Part shown: one piece after another, positions 8,337 to 19,864 of the stretch
Layout: each line of letters begins with the position of its first letter
How positions within the stretch are numbered: position 1 is the first letter of the stretch
Assembly (NCBI RefSeq): GCF_001279695.1
Contig: NZ_LGDD01000166.1
Span: 1 to 64,000 of the forward strand
From: Streptomyces sp. WM6378
Lineage (GTDB): Bacteria; Actinomycetota; Actinomycetes; Streptomycetales; Streptomycetaceae
Length of the DNA stretch: 64,000 nt
Direction of reading: 5' to 3'
Notes under the pieces: model-generated
The model's database searches: none
What the model was told of the DNA's origin: nothing
Seen by the model: only the letters and a program-made list of their open reading frames with translations
Translations under genes and position numbers: made by a program

Positions 8337-11300
8337 ATGCATGACGACCGCGGCCTGGTCGAAGCCCGCCTCAAGCGCGTTCTGGACGAGCGCATCCGCC
8401 CCGCCGTGTACCCGGCGTCGGTGCCACTGGAGGTCGCCGTCTGGAACGCGCCCGGAGAGCCGGTACCGGTGGAGGAAGGCCTTGCCGCGCCGGTGACGTC
8501 GGTCGCGGTCGGCGACATGTGGGGCCCGCCCTGGGGGACCAGCTGGTTCCGGGTGACCGGGACCGTGCCCGAGGAGTGGGCGGGGAAGTCGGTGGAGGCG
8601 ATCCTGGACCTCGGCTTCGACGAGAACATGCCGGGCTTCCAGTGCGAGGGCCTGGTCTACCGCCCCGACGGCACCCCGGTGAAGGGCCTCAACCCGCGCA
8701 ACCAGTGGGTACGGATCGGAGCCCCGGTGGACGGCGGCGAAGAGGTGCGCCTGCACATCGAGGCGGCCTCCAACCCGGTGCTGCTCGACTACCACCCCTT
8801 CCTGCCGACCCGGCTGGGCGACATCGAGACGGCGCACCGGGACCCGCTGTACAAGCTGACCCGCATGGACCTCGCCGTCTTCGACGAGACGGTGTGGGGC
8901 CTGGTCATCGATCTGGAGGTGCTCGGCGAGCTGATGGCGGAGCTCCCCGTCGAGTCGGGGCGGCGCTGGGACATCCTGCGCGCGGTGGACCGAGCCCTTG
9001 ACGCGCTCGACCTACAGGACGTGAACGGCACGGCGGGCGCGGCCCGTTCGGAGTTGACCGGGGTCTTGTCCTCTCCCGCCGAACCGTCGGCGCACCGGAT
9101 CAGCGCGGTGGGCCACGCGCACATCGACTCGGCGTGGCTGTGGCCGTTGCGCGAGACGGTACGGAAGGTGGCGCGCACGACGTCGAACATGACGGCCCTG
9201 CTCGACGACGAGCCCGAGTTCATCTTCTCGATGTCGCAGGCGCAGCAGTGGGCGTGGATCAAGGAGCACCGCCCGGAGGTGTGGGCGAAGGTGGTCAAGG
9301 CGGTGGCGGACGGCCGGTTCGTCCCGGCGGGCGGCATGTGGGTGGAGGCGGACACGAACATGCCGGGCTCGGAGGCGATGGCCCGGCAGTTCGTGCACGG
9401 AAAGCGTTTCTTCATCGACGAGTTCGGGGTCGAGAACGACGAGGCGTGGCTGCCGGACACGTTCGGGTTCGCGGCCGGGCTGCCGCAGATCATCAAGGCA
9501 GCGGGCTCGAAGTGGCTCCTCACCCAGAAGATCTCCTGGTCCCAGACCAACAAGTTCCCGCACCACACCTTCCAGTGGGAGGGCATCGACGGCACCCGGA
9601 TCTTCACGCACTTCCCGCCCGTCGACACGTACAACTGCGCCATGAAGGGCAGCGAAATCGCCCACGCGGCCAAGAACTTCAAGGACAAGGGAGTCGCCCG
9701 CCACTCGCTCGCGCCGACGGGCTGGGGCGACGGGGGCGGCGGCACGACCCGCGAAATGATCGCGAAGGCGGCGCGGCTGCGGAACCTGGAGGGCAGTGCG
9801 CAGGTGGTCTGGGAGACCCCGGCGGAGTTCTTCACGAAGGCGGCGGCCGAGTACGCGAACCCGCCCGTGTGGGTGGGCGAGCTGTACCTGGAGCTGCACC
9901 GGGCGACCCTGACGAGCCAGGCGAAGACGAAGCAGGGCAATCGCCGGAGCGAGCATCTGCTGCGGGAGGCGGAGCTGTGGTCGGCGACGGCGGCGGTGAG
10001 GACGCCCGAGTTCGTCTACCCCTACGCGGACTTGGACCGCATCTGGAAGACGGTGCTGCTGCACCAGTTCCACGACATCCTGCCGGGTTCGTCGATCGCG
10101 TGGGTGCACCGGGAGGCGGAGAAGACGTACGCCGCGGTCGCCGAGGAGTTGACCGCGATCATCGAGAAGGCCCAGCGGGCGTTGGCTGGGGAGGGCGCGG
10201 AGGCTCTGGTCTTCAACGCGGCTCCGCATGCGCGGCGTGGGGTGGCGGCGGGCGGGGCCGCGGCACCGGTGGGTGACGCGCGACCGGAACGGTCGGCTCG
10301 GCCGGGCGGCGGCTTCGTCCTCTCCAACGGACTGCTGCGGGTGGAGGTGGATGAGCGGGGCCTGGTGGTGTCGGCGTACGACCTGCTCGCCGGCCGGGAG
10401 ACGATCGCACCGGACCACCCCGCCAACCTCCTCCAACTCCACCCCGACTTCCCCAACATGTGGGACGCGTGGGACGTGGACGCGTTCTACCGCAACACGG
10501 TGACGGATCTGGTCGAGGCGCAGGAGGTGGCGCCGGGGGAGGGGGACGCGTCGGTGCGGGTGGTGAGGTCGTTCGGGTCGTCGAAGGTGACCCAGACCCT
10601 GACCCTGGCGCCGGGCTCCTCCCGCCTGGACATCCTCACCGAGGTGGACTGGCACGAGACGGAGAAGTTCCTGAAGCTGGCGTTCCCGCTGGACGTGCAC
10701 GCGGAGCGGTACGCGTCGGAGACCCAGTTCGGCCACTTCTACCGGGCGACGCACACGAACACGAGCTGGGAGGCGGCGAAGTTCGAGGCGTGCAACCACC
10801 GCTTCGTACACCTTGAGGAGCCGGGCTGGGGCGTGGCTCTGGTGACGGATTCGACGTACGGCCACGACGTGACGCGTACGGTCCGGGCGCAGGACGCGGG
10901 CACGACGACGACCCTGCGGGTCTCGCTGCTGCGGGCCCCCCGCTTCCCCGACCCGGAAACCGACCAGGGCTTGCACCGCTTCCGTCACGCGCTGGTGCCG
11001 GGCGCCACGATCGGGGACGCGGTGCGGGAGGGATACGTCGTGAACCTCCCCGAGCGGACGGTCCCGGGCGCAGGCCCGGTCGAGCCGCTGGTGGTGGTCG
11101 ACAGCGACGCGGTAGTGGTGACCGCGGTGAAGCTGGCGGACGACGGGAGCGGGGACGTGGTGGTCCGCTTCCACGAGGCGTGCGGGGGGCGGGCTCGGGC
11201 GAGGCTGACGCTGGGCTTCTCCACCCAGGAGGTGGTGGTGACGGACCTTCTCGAACGCCCACTGGCGGAGCCGGAGTTGACCGAAGGGCTGGTGGAGGTG

Positions 11301-11348
11301 ACCCTGCGGCCGTTCGAACTGCGGACGCTGCGGTTCAAGCGGTCGTAG
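8337..11348 (+). CDS. GH38 alpha-mannosidase
   Basis: A 1003-residue retaining alpha-mannosidase, close in length to the cytosolic yeast/bacterial type. The zinc-site segment GHAHIDSAWLWPL lies near residue 260, and the nucleophile is Asp339 in MWVEADTNMPGSEA. The DTFGFAAGLPQI and THFPPVDTYN segments are also typical, and a long beta-rich C-terminal half follows. No signal peptide is present, so it should act in the cytoplasm on imported mannose oligosaccharides, removing alpha-linked mannose before the GH5 enzyme cleaves the core. ATG at 8337 with GGAG upstream; last gene of the operon, followed by a strong hairpin. Confidence 0.95.
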   Translation: MHDDRGLVEARLKRVLDERIRPAVYPASVPLEVAVWNAPGEPVPVEEGLAAPVTSVAVGDMWGPPWGTSWFRVTGTVPEEWAGKSVEAILDLGFDENMPGFQCEGLVYRPDGTPVKGLNPRNQWVRIGAPVDGGEEVRLHIEAASNPVLLDYHPFLPTRLGDIETAHRDPLYKLTRMDLAVFDETVWGLVIDLEVLGELMAELPVESGRRWDILRAVDRALDALDLQDVNGTAGAARSELTGVLSSPAEPSAHRISAVGHAHIDSAWLWPLRETVRKVARTTSNMTALLDDEPEFIFSMSQAQQWAWIKEHRPEVWAKVVKAVADGRFVPAGGMWVEADTNMPGSEAMARQFVHGKRFFIDEFGVENDEAWLPDTFGFAAGLPQIIKAAGSKWLLTQKISWSQTNKFPHHTFQWEGIDGTRIFTHFPPVDTYNCAMKGSEIAHAAKNFKDKGVARHSLAPTGWGDGGGGTTREMIAKAARLRNLEGSAQVVWETPAEFFTKAAAEYANPPVWVGELYLELHRATLTSQAKTKQGNRRSEHLLREAELWSATAAVRTPEFVYPYADLDRIWKTVLLHQFHDILPGSSIAWVHREAEKTYAAVAEELTAIIEKAQRALAGEGAEALVFNAAPHARRGVAAGGAAAPVGDARPERSARPGGGFVLSNGLLRVEVDERGLVVSAYDLLAGRETIAPDHPANLLQLHPDFPNMWDAWDVDAFYRNTVTDLVEAQEVAPGEGDASVRVVRSFGSSKVTQTLTLAPGSSRLDILTEVDWHETEKFLKLAFPLDVHAERYASETQFGHFYRATHTNTSWEAAKFEACNHRFVHLEEPGWGVALVTDSTYGHDVTRTVRAQDAGTTTTLRVSLLRAPRFPDPETDQGLHRFRHALVPGATIGDAVREGYVVNLPERTVPGAGPVEPLVVVDSDAVVVTAVKLADDGSGDVVVRFHEACGGRARARLTLGFSTQEVVVTDLLERPLAEPELTEGLVEVTLRPFELRTLRFKRS

Positions 11349-11377
11349 CCCGACGGGCCTGGGCTTTTGGCCGGGTC

Positions 11378-11413
11378 GCCTCCGGCTGTGGGCGCATGCC
11401 CACGGCCGGAGGC
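11378..11413. terminator. Bidirectional terminator hairpin
   Basis: A 16-bp stem (GCCTCCGGCTGTGGGC pairing with its complement, one G-U wobble) with loop GCAT lies between the GH38 gene and the convergent monooxygenase gene. No long T run follows, as is usual in Streptomyces. Confidence 0.85.
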
Positions 11414-11428
11414 CGCCGCCACCCGTGA

Positions 11429-11734
11429 CTAGACGTGGCTGATCGGCTCGGCGAGCAGGTCGTCGACGAGCACCAGTCGGGTCTCCGGGAAACGTTCCGC
11501 GACCGCGTCACTCATCATCGCGGCCCCCTCCGGATCGGGCATCGCGCACCGTTCGCGGCTCTCCGCATCGGGCCATCGCGCGTACGCCACCCACGTCCCG
11601 TCGTCCGCTCGGTGCAGCCGTGATCCATAGCTTCCGCACTGTGCGTGGATCGCTGCGGTCACCCGGTGCCAGCCGTCGATGAACTGTTGCTCCTTGCCCG
11701 GCTCGATGCTCCATCGATAGATCACTGCGAACAT
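11429..11734 (-). CDS. Antibiotic biosynthesis monooxygenase (ABM) domain protein
   Basis: A 101-residue single-domain protein with the ferredoxin-like fold typical of ABM/YgiN proteins. The start MFAVIYRWSIEPGKEQQFIDGW and the WVAYARWPD strand are characteristic. Members are small cofactor-free monooxygenases or stress-related proteins; the substrate cannot be predicted. It stands alone, convergent with the GH38 gene and 117 bases downstream of glgB-side spacer. Despite the family name, nothing nearby suggests an antibiotic cluster. Confidence 0.75.
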   Translation of the reverse strand: MFAVIYRWSIEPGKEQQFIDGWHRVTAAIHAQCGSYGSRLHRADDGTWVAYARWPDAESRERCAMPDPEGAAMMSDAVAERFPETRLVLVDDLLAEPISHV

Positions 11735-11851
11735 CTCCGGGTTCCCTTCATCCAGGCTCGCAGGCTCGTTCCGGCCCGTCTCGACAGACAGTAAATGATG
11801 TTGCTCGGCGGCCGTCGCGGGACCCTGCCCGTCACCTGAGGCGGGCCCGGC

Positions 11852-14179
11852 TCAAATCCCCCGCAGCCAAACCGTCCCCAACGGCGGCAGCGTCAAGCAG
11901 AGGGACACCGGCTGCCCGTGTGATGGGATCGGTTCCGGCTTCAGCGGGTCCGGGTTGCCCACCCCGCCGCCCCCGTACCGCAGTTCATCCGTATTCAGGA
12001 CCTCGCCCCACGCCGCCGCGGACTCCGGGACGCCCAGGCGGTACTCCGCCCGCACCACCGGGGAGAAGTTCGAGACCGAGAGGAGTGGCGTGCCCGCCGC
12101 GTCGTGGCGGAGGAACGCGAAGACGTTGTCCTCCGCCGCGTCCCCGGCGACCCAGCTGAACCCCGACGGGTCCGTGTCCCGCTCCCACAGGGCCGGCTGC
12201 GCCGCGTACACCGCGTTCAGGTCGCGGACCAGATCGCGTACGCCCCGGTGGTCCGGCTCCGCGCTGTACGACGGGTCCAGGAGCCACCAGTCCGGGCCGT
12301 GGCCCTCGGACCATTCCGCTCCTTGCGCGAACTCCTGCCCCATGAACAGGAGTTGCTTGCCGGGGTGGGCCCACATGAAGCCCAGGTAGGCGCGGTGCGT
12401 GGCACGCTGTTGCCACCAGTCGCCGGGCATCTTCGAGACGAGGGCGCGCTTGCCGTGCACGACCTCGTCGTGGGAGATCGGCAGCACGTAGTTCTCGCTG
12501 TAGGCGTACACCATCGAGAACGTCATCTCGCTGTGGTGGTACTTGCGGTGCACCGGCTCGTGCTGGACGTAGCCCAGTGAATCGTGCATCCAGCCCATGT
12601 TCCACTTCAGGCCGAAGCCCAGGCCCCCGTGATCGGTGGGCCGGGTCACGCCGTCCCAGGCCGTGGATTCCTCCGCGATGGTCACGACGCCGGGGCATCG
12701 CCGGTACACCGTCGCGTTCATCTCCTGGAGGAAGGCGACCGCGTCCAGGTTCTCGCGGCCCCCGTGCTCGTTGGGGGTCCACTCGCCGTGCTCGCGGGAG
12801 TAGTCCAGGTACAGCATCGAGGCCACCGCGTCCACGCGCAGTCCGTCGACGTGGAACTCCTCGCACCAGTACGTCGCGTTCGCCACCAGGAAGTTGCGCA
12901 CCTCCTTGCGGCCGTAGTCGAATTCGAGGGTGCCCCAGTCGGGGTGCTCGGCGCGCGCGGGGTCCTCGTGCTCGTAGAGCGTCCGGCCGTCGAACTCCGC
13001 CAGCGCCCAGTCGTCCTTGGGAAAGTGCGCCGGCACCCAGTCCACGAGCACCCCGATGCCCGCCTCGTGCAGCGCGTCGATGAGGAAGCGGAAGTCGTCC
13101 GGGGTGCCCATGCGCGATGTCGGGGCGTAGAAACCCGTCACCTGGTAGCCCCACGAGCCGCCGAAGGGGTGCTCCGCCACGGGGAGGAACTCCACGTGGG
13201 TGAAGCCCAAGTCCTTCACGTAGGCCGGGAGTTGATCGGCAAGCTGACGATACGTCAGGCGGGGGCGCCAGGAGGCCAGGTGGACCTCGTACACCGAGAA
13301 CGGGGCCTCGTGCACCGGGCGTTCGGCCCGCCGGGCCATCCAGTCCGCGTCCCGCCAGACGTGGTGCGACTCGGTGACGATCGAGGCGTTGGCCGGGGGC
13401 ACCTCCGTACGCCGGGCCATCGGGTCGGCCCGCACGGTGTGGCTGCCGTCCGGGCGCATGATGTCGAACTTGTAGAGGGCGCCGTCGCCCACCCCGGGCA
13501 GGAACAGCTCCCACACCCCGGTCGAGCCGAGCGAGCGCATGGGGTGCGCGGTGCCGTCCCAGTAAGTGAAGTCCCCCGTGACCCTGACCCCTTGCGCGTT
13601 CGGCGCCCACACCGTGAAACGGGTTCCGATCACGCCCTGGTGGGCCATCGGGCGGGCGCCCAGCGCCGTCCACAGCTCCTCGTGCCGGCCCTCGCCGATC
13701 AGATGGAGATCGAGGTCGCCGAGCGAGGGCAGGAAGCGGTACGGGTCGTGCACCTCGATCTCGGTGTCCTCGTAGGTGACGAGGAGGGTGTAGTCCGGGA
13801 TCTCACGCAGGGGCAGTACCCCGGAGAACAGCCCGTCGCCGTCGTCGTGCAGCTCGGCCCGCAGCCCCTTGCCGAGCACCGTCACGGCCTGCGCGTACGG
13901 GCGCAGGGCCCGGAACGCCACCCCGCCGCGCACCGGATGCGCGCCGAGCAGGGAGTGCGGATCGTGGTGCCCGCCCGCGAGCAGGCGCCCCCGGTCCGCG
14001 GCGGCGAGGGCGGGCGCGGGCCGTACGCCGCGGCTCGCGGCCCGGCGCGGCGCGGGCGGCGCCTTGGCCGGCTTCGCCGCCGCCGCCGGCGTCGTCGGCT
14101 CGGCGGTGCGCGGGGCGGGTTCGGAGGAGCTGCGGGCGGGGCGGGGGGTCACGGGGTCGGCCTCCTCGAAGGGCGTCAT
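11852..14179 (-). CDS. glgB: 1,4-alpha-glucan branching enzyme
   Basis: A 775-residue GH13 enzyme that makes alpha-1,6 branches in the glycogen-like glucan built by the GlgE pathway. An Ala/Pro-rich N-terminal tail of about 50 residues precedes two carbohydrate-binding-module-48-like domains and the catalytic barrel. Catalytic landmarks are [17 protein letters not shown] (nucleophile Asp), TIAEESTAW (acid/base Glu) and [11 protein letters not shown] (transition-state Asp). It is the last gene of the glgE-treS-pep2-glgB set, 18 bases after pep2, so the two are probably co-transcribed. Length fits actinobacterial GlgB. Confidence 0.96.
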   Translation of the reverse strand: MTPFEEADPVTPRPARSSSEPAPRTAEPTTPAAAAKPAKAPPAPRRAASRGVRPAPALAAADRGRLLAGGHHDPHSLLGAHPVRGGVAFRALRPYAQAVTVLGKGLRAELHDDGDGLFSGVLPLREIPDYTLLVTYEDTEIEVHDPYRFLPSLGDLDLHLIGEGRHEELWTALGARPMAHQGVIGTRFTVWAPNAQGVRVTGDFTYWDGTAHPMRSLGSTGVWELFLPGVGDGALYKFDIMRPDGSHTVRADPMARRTEVPPANASIVTESHHVWRDADWMARRAERPVHEAPFSVYEVHLASWRPRLTYRQLADQLPAYVKDLGFTHVEFLPVAEHPFGGSWGYQVTGFYAPTSRMGTPDDFRFLIDALHEAGIGVLVDWVPAHFPKDDWALAEFDGRTLYEHEDPARAEHPDWGTLEFDYGRKEVRNFLVANATYWCEEFHVDGLRVDAVASMLYLDYSREHGEWTPNEHGGRENLDAVAFLQEMNATVYRRCPGVVTIAEESTAWDGVTRPTDHGGLGFGLKWNMGWMHDSLGYVQHEPVHRKYHHSEMTFSMVYAYSENYVLPISHDEVVHGKRALVSKMPGDWWQQRATHRAYLGFMWAHPGKQLLFMGQEFAQGAEWSEGHGPDWWLLDPSYSAEPDHRGVRDLVRDLNAVYAAQPALWERDTDPSGFSWVAGDAAEDNVFAFLRHDAAGTPLLSVSNFSPVVRAEYRLGVPESAAAWGEVLNTDELRYGGGGVGNPDPLKPEPIPSHGQPVSLCLTLPPLGTVWLRGI

Positions 14180-14197
14180 TCTCGGGCGAGTTCGGGC

Positions 14198-15574
14198 TCA
14201 GGCGAGTTCGGGCTCCGCCAGGCGGCGGATCGCCGCCATCGGCACGGGCAGCCAGTCGGGGCGGTGCCGGGCCTCGTAGAGGACCTCGTACACCGCCTTG
14301 TCGGTCTCGTACGCGCGCAGCAGCTCGGGCGACTCGCGCGGGTCCGAGCCGGAGCGCGCCGCGTAGCCCGCGCAGTAGGCGGCCCGGCAGTCCGTGGCCC
14401 AGGCCGGGTTCGGCGGGCGCGCCGAGCAGGACGCGTAGTCGAAGGAGCGCAGCATGCCCGCGACATCGCGGACCGGGGGCTGCGGGCGGCGGCGCTCGGC
14501 GAGCGGGCGGGCCGGCTCGCCCTCGAAGTCGATCACCGACCAGGGTCCGTCCGCGGGCCGCAGGGCCTGGCCCAGGTGCAGGTCGCCGTGGACGCGCTGG
14601 GCCGTGCCCGCCGAGTCGAGGGACGCGACCGCCTCGAACGCGGCCCGCAGCCCCGGTACGTACGGCGCGAGCGCGGGCACCGCCTGGGCGGTGGCGTCCA
14701 GGCGCTCGGCCATGGCGGCCGCGATCAGCGCCGTCTGCGGGCGGCCGAGGGTGACGGGCGTGAAGGCCTCGGCGAGGGCCAGGTGCACCTCGGCGGTGGC
14801 CCGGCCGAGCTCGTACGCCTCCTGTGTGAAGGCGCGGCCCGCCACGAGCGAGGCGAGCGCCAGCGTCCAGCCGTCGTCGGCGCCGCGCAGGAACGGCTGG
14901 AGCACGCCGAGCGTCGCCTCCTGGGGCTGGGAGGTGCGGAACCAGGCGGCCGGGGCGGGCACGCGGTCGCAGCCCTGGCGGGCCAGCGCCCACGGCAGCT
15001 CCAGGTCCGGATTGACGCCCGGCTGCACCCGGCGGAACACCTTCAGGATGAACGTATCTCCGTACACCAGTGAGGAGTTGGACTGCTCGACGCCGAGCAG
15101 GCGCGGTGCGAGACCCGGCGGAACCTGCACCTCCGGGTCGAGTTCGAAGGACAGCGGGCCCACCGTGCCCGGGGTGCGCAGGCGCTCCATGAGCAGGGCC
15201 GCGGACTGCGGGTCCTGGAGGGCGTCGTACACCGTGCGCCCGGCCAGCGGGCCCTTGTCCGCTCGGCCGATCAAGGCGGGGGCGAGCCGGGGCGGCAGCT
15301 GGTCGCGGACCCCGATCAGGAGCTGGTAGCAGTCGGCGGGCACCGGCGCGGCGTCGGCGGGGAGCGGCACCGGAGCGTGCTCGGTGCGCACGAGGAGGTG
15401 CAGGAAGCCGGGCAGCAGCTCGGTCGCGCTGAGCAGGACGAAGTCCGTGACGGGCCGCCCCTTTCCCGCGAACCAGCGCTGCCGGGGGAGCCATTCGTGC
15501 AGGAGCGGGGCGAGCGAGGTCAGCAGCCGGGCGAGTGGGAGGCCGGTGGTACGGGGCGGTGCGGCCTTCGGCAT
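14198..15574 (-). CDS. pep2: Maltokinase
   Basis: A 458-residue kinase that phosphorylates maltose with ATP to alpha-maltose 1-phosphate, the donor for GlgE. It has the N-terminal maltokinase cap (RQRWFAGKGR), and the aminoglycoside-phosphotransferase-like catalytic loop QRVHGDLHLGQ followed by VIDFEGEP, which supply the catalytic Asp and the metal-binding Asp. The ATG at 15574 follows GGAAAGGATG. In many actinobacteria this protein is fused or complexed with TreS; here it is separate, downstream of treS across a 143-base gap with a hairpin. Also called mak. Confidence 0.94.
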   Translation of the reverse strand: MPKAAPPRTTGLPLARLLTSLAPLLHEWLPRQRWFAGKGRPVTDFVLLSATELLPGFLHLLVRTEHAPVPLPADAAPVPADCYQLLIGVRDQLPPRLAPALIGRADKGPLAGRTVYDALQDPQSAALLMERLRTPGTVGPLSFELDPEVQVPPGLAPRLLGVEQSNSSLVYGDTFILKVFRRVQPGVNPDLELPWALARQGCDRVPAPAAWFRTSQPQEATLGVLQPFLRGADDGWTLALASLVAGRAFTQEAYELGRATAEVHLALAEAFTPVTLGRPQTALIAAAMAERLDATAQAVPALAPYVPGLRAAFEAVASLDSAGTAQRVHGDLHLGQALRPADGPWSVIDFEGEPARPLAERRRPQPPVRDVAGMLRSFDYASCSARPPNPAWATDCRAAYCAGYAARSGSDPRESPELLRAYETDKAVYEVLYEARHRPDWLPVPMAAIRRLAEPELA

Positions 15575-15676
15575 GACGGCGCATCCTTTCCCCGGGCACA
15601 CATCGAGTTGCGCAGAGTGTCCCGGATTGCAACAGAAGCTGTCCGGCGGCGCGCGGGGTTCGGGGTTCAGAGTGCC

Positions 15677-15708
15677 CCGGGCGGAGCGGCCAAAACCGCT
15701 CCGCCCGG
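15677..15708 (-). terminator. Strong hairpin between treS and pep2
   Basis: A perfect 13-bp stem (CCGGGCGGAGCGG and its complement) with loop CCAAAA begins ten bases after the treS stop codon. It resembles an intrinsic terminator or attenuator inside an otherwise continuous pathway cluster, and may lower pep2-glgB expression relative to glgE-treS or mark a separate transcript. Confidence 0.7.
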
Positions 15709-15717
15709 CGCTACGGG

Positions 15718-17420
<1,703 letters not shown>

Positions 17421-17424
<4 letters not shown>

Positions 17425-19517
17425 GGTGTGGGTGACCCTCCGATCGGCGGGGACGGTCGCAGGACCAGGATGTGCGCGGGCGCTCGGCCCGGCTCCAGAC
17501 GCACGTAATTGGCCCTGCCCCAGTGGTAGGTCTCACCGGTGAGCTCGTCGCGCACCGGGACGGACTCGTCCCACGTGAGGCCGAGTTCCGGCATGTCCAA
17601 CGAGACCGTCGCCTCCTGGGTGTGGTGGGGGTCGAGGTTGGCGACCACCACAACGGTGTTCGACCCCGCGCGCTTGCTGTACGCGATGAGCGCGTCGTTG
17701 CCGGTGTCGTGGAAGTGGACCGAGCGCAGCTGCCGCAGCGCCGGATTGCGGCGCCTGATGCGGTTGAGCGAGGTGATCAGCGGGGCGATGGAGCGGCCCT
17801 CGCGCTCGGCCGACTCCCAGTCGCGGGGCCGTAGTTGGTACTTCTCGGAATTCAGATACTCCTCGCTCCCGGCCTTGGCCGGGGTGTTCTCGCACAGTTC
17901 GTATCCGGCATAGACACCCCAGGTGGGGGAGAGCGTCGCGGCGAGCACGGCCCGCACCTCGAAGGCGGGCCGGCCGCCCTCCTGGAGGTAGCCGTGCAGG
18001 ATGTCCGGGGTGTTCACGAAGAAATTGGGCCGCATGTAGGGCGCGGACTCGCCCGCCAGCTCGGTGACGTATTCGGTGAGCTCGTGCCTGGTGTTGCGCC
18101 AGGTGAAGTAGGTGTACGACTGCTGGAAGCCGATCTTGGCGAGGGTGCGCATCAGCGCGGGCCGGGTGAACGCCTCGGCCAGGAAGATCACGTCCGGGTC
18201 GGTGCCGTTGATCTCGGCGATGACCTGCTCCCAGAACACCACCGGCTTGGTGTGCGGATTGTCGACGCGGAAGATCCGTACGCCGTGCCCCATCCAGAAC
18301 CGCAGCAGCCGCACCGTCTCCTCGATGAGGCCGGGCATGTCCTGGTCGAAGGCGATCGGGTAGATGTCCTGGTACTTCTTCGGCGGGTTCTCGGCGTACG
18401 CGATCGTCCCGTCCACCCGGTGGTGGAACCACTCGGGGTGCTTGTCGACCCAGGGGTGGTCGGGGGAGCACTGGAGGGCGAAGTCGAGGGCCACTTCCAT
18501 GCGCAGGTCGCGGGCGGCGGCCACGAAGGCGTCGAAGTCGTCGAGGGTGCCGAGGTCGGGGTGGACTGCGTCGTGCCCGCCGTCGGCCGAGCCGATCGCC
18601 CAGGGCACCCCGACGTCCCAACGCCCCGCCTTCAGGCTGTTGTTGGGGCCCTTGCGGTAGGTGCTGCCGATGGGGTGGACGGGCGGCAGATAGACCACGT
18701 CGAAGCCCATCGCGGCGACCGCGGGAAGGCGCTCGGCCGCGGTGCGGAAGGTGCCGGAGACCGGCGGCGCGCCCTTGGTGACCACCGCCCCCTCCGAGCG
18801 CGGGAACAGCTCGTACCAGGACCCGAACAGGGCGCGCTCGCGCTCGACGAGCAGCGGCATGGGGGCCGAGGAGGTGACGAGCTCGCGCAGCGGGTGCGCC
18901 GCGAGGGCGGCCACCGCCGCCGGGGCGAGCGCGGCCGCGAGCCGTTTCCCGGGCGGGCGGCTCGTGTCGCGCAGGGCGTCCACCGCGGCCAGGACCGCCT
19001 CGCGGCCCTTGGCCTTGGGCACCCCGGCCGCGGCCCGCTCGTACAGCGCGGCGCCCTCCGCGAGGACGAGCTCGGTGTCCTGGCGGGCCGGGATCTTGAT
19101 GGCGGCGTGGCGGCGCCAGGTCGTGACCGGATCGCTCCAGGCCTCGACGGCGTACGTCCACCGGCCCTCGGCGGCCGGGGCGACCTCGGCGCCCCAGCGG
19201 TCGGTGCCGGGGGCGAGCTCGCGCATCGGGGTGAAGCGTCCCGGCCTTCCTCCCGGGTCTCTCAGTACGACATTGGCGGCGACGGCGTCGTGGCCTTCGC
19301 GGAAGACGGTGGCGGTGATCTGGAAACTCTCCCCGGCCACCGCCTTCGCGGGCCTTCTGCCGCACTCGACGGCGGGGTGTACGTCGAGCACGGGGATGCG
19401 GCCGATTGACGGGTTCGGGTTCACGGGCTCACCTGCGGGTGACTGGTAGGGTTTGCCGCGTTTGCGGGAATCTGTCCTTTTTAGCTGCTCCGTTGACGGC
19501 TGACCGGCTGCGGGCAT
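17421..19517 (-). CDS. glgE: Alpha-1,4-glucan:maltose-1-phosphate maltosyltransferase
   Basis: A GH13_3 enzyme that transfers maltosyl units from maltose 1-phosphate onto alpha-1,4-glucan. After an immunoglobulin-like N-terminal domain beginning at [11 protein letters not shown], the catalytic barrel shows [27 protein letters not shown] (nucleophile Asp) and FLAEAFTRP (acid/base Glu). The frame open from ATG 19517 gives 698 residues; a GTG at 19424, preceded by AGGTGAG, would give 667 residues and place the start closer to the conserved part, nearer the family's usual length. Either start is possible. First gene of the minus-strand set and divergent from glgP. Confidence 0.94.
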
Positions 19518-19864
19518 GGCCGCTCCTGTCCGCGTTCACTCGAATGGCGTGCGGGAGAGACTGCGGGAATGCGTTACCGGGGGAGCCTTCCACGGCGTAC
19601 GGGTGGGCATTCCGGCAGTTTGTTAACTACCTGCGCGTAACGGTTCAGACAAGGAAAGCGCCGCGCCTTTCGTGGACAACGGCCCAAACTTTGCCTACCC
19701 GTAGGTCATGTGATGCTCCGTCAGGTGGTGGCGGAAATCGGAGGCGCCGGGCCGCGAGGCGCTGTGGTTGGCGGGGCGCACCGGCACTACCTTCGGGGGT
19801 GAAGGAGGGGCGCACATCGCGGTGTGCCCACCCCGGTACGTACATCCCCTGCAAAGGTGGAAGC
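19518..19864. promoter_or_regulatory. Divergent promoter region between glgE and glgP
   Basis: This 347-base spacer must hold promoters for the GlgE pathway genes (leftward) and glgP (rightward). The central part is less GC-rich, with TTTGTTAACTACC and CGCGTAACGGTTCAG around 19619-19650 as the most promoter-like stretch. No clean long palindrome was found, and no transcription start can be placed with confidence. Confidence 0.5.

Noticed and set aside
11429..11734. Antibiotic cluster suggested by the monooxygenase family name
   Set aside because: The gene is isolated between carbohydrate genes and the family is mostly of general or unknown function.
12584..15073. An 829-codon plus-strand frame opposite glgB and pep2
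   Set aside because: Low-complexity His/Arg/Val/Gly-rich translation antisense to two well-supported enzymes.
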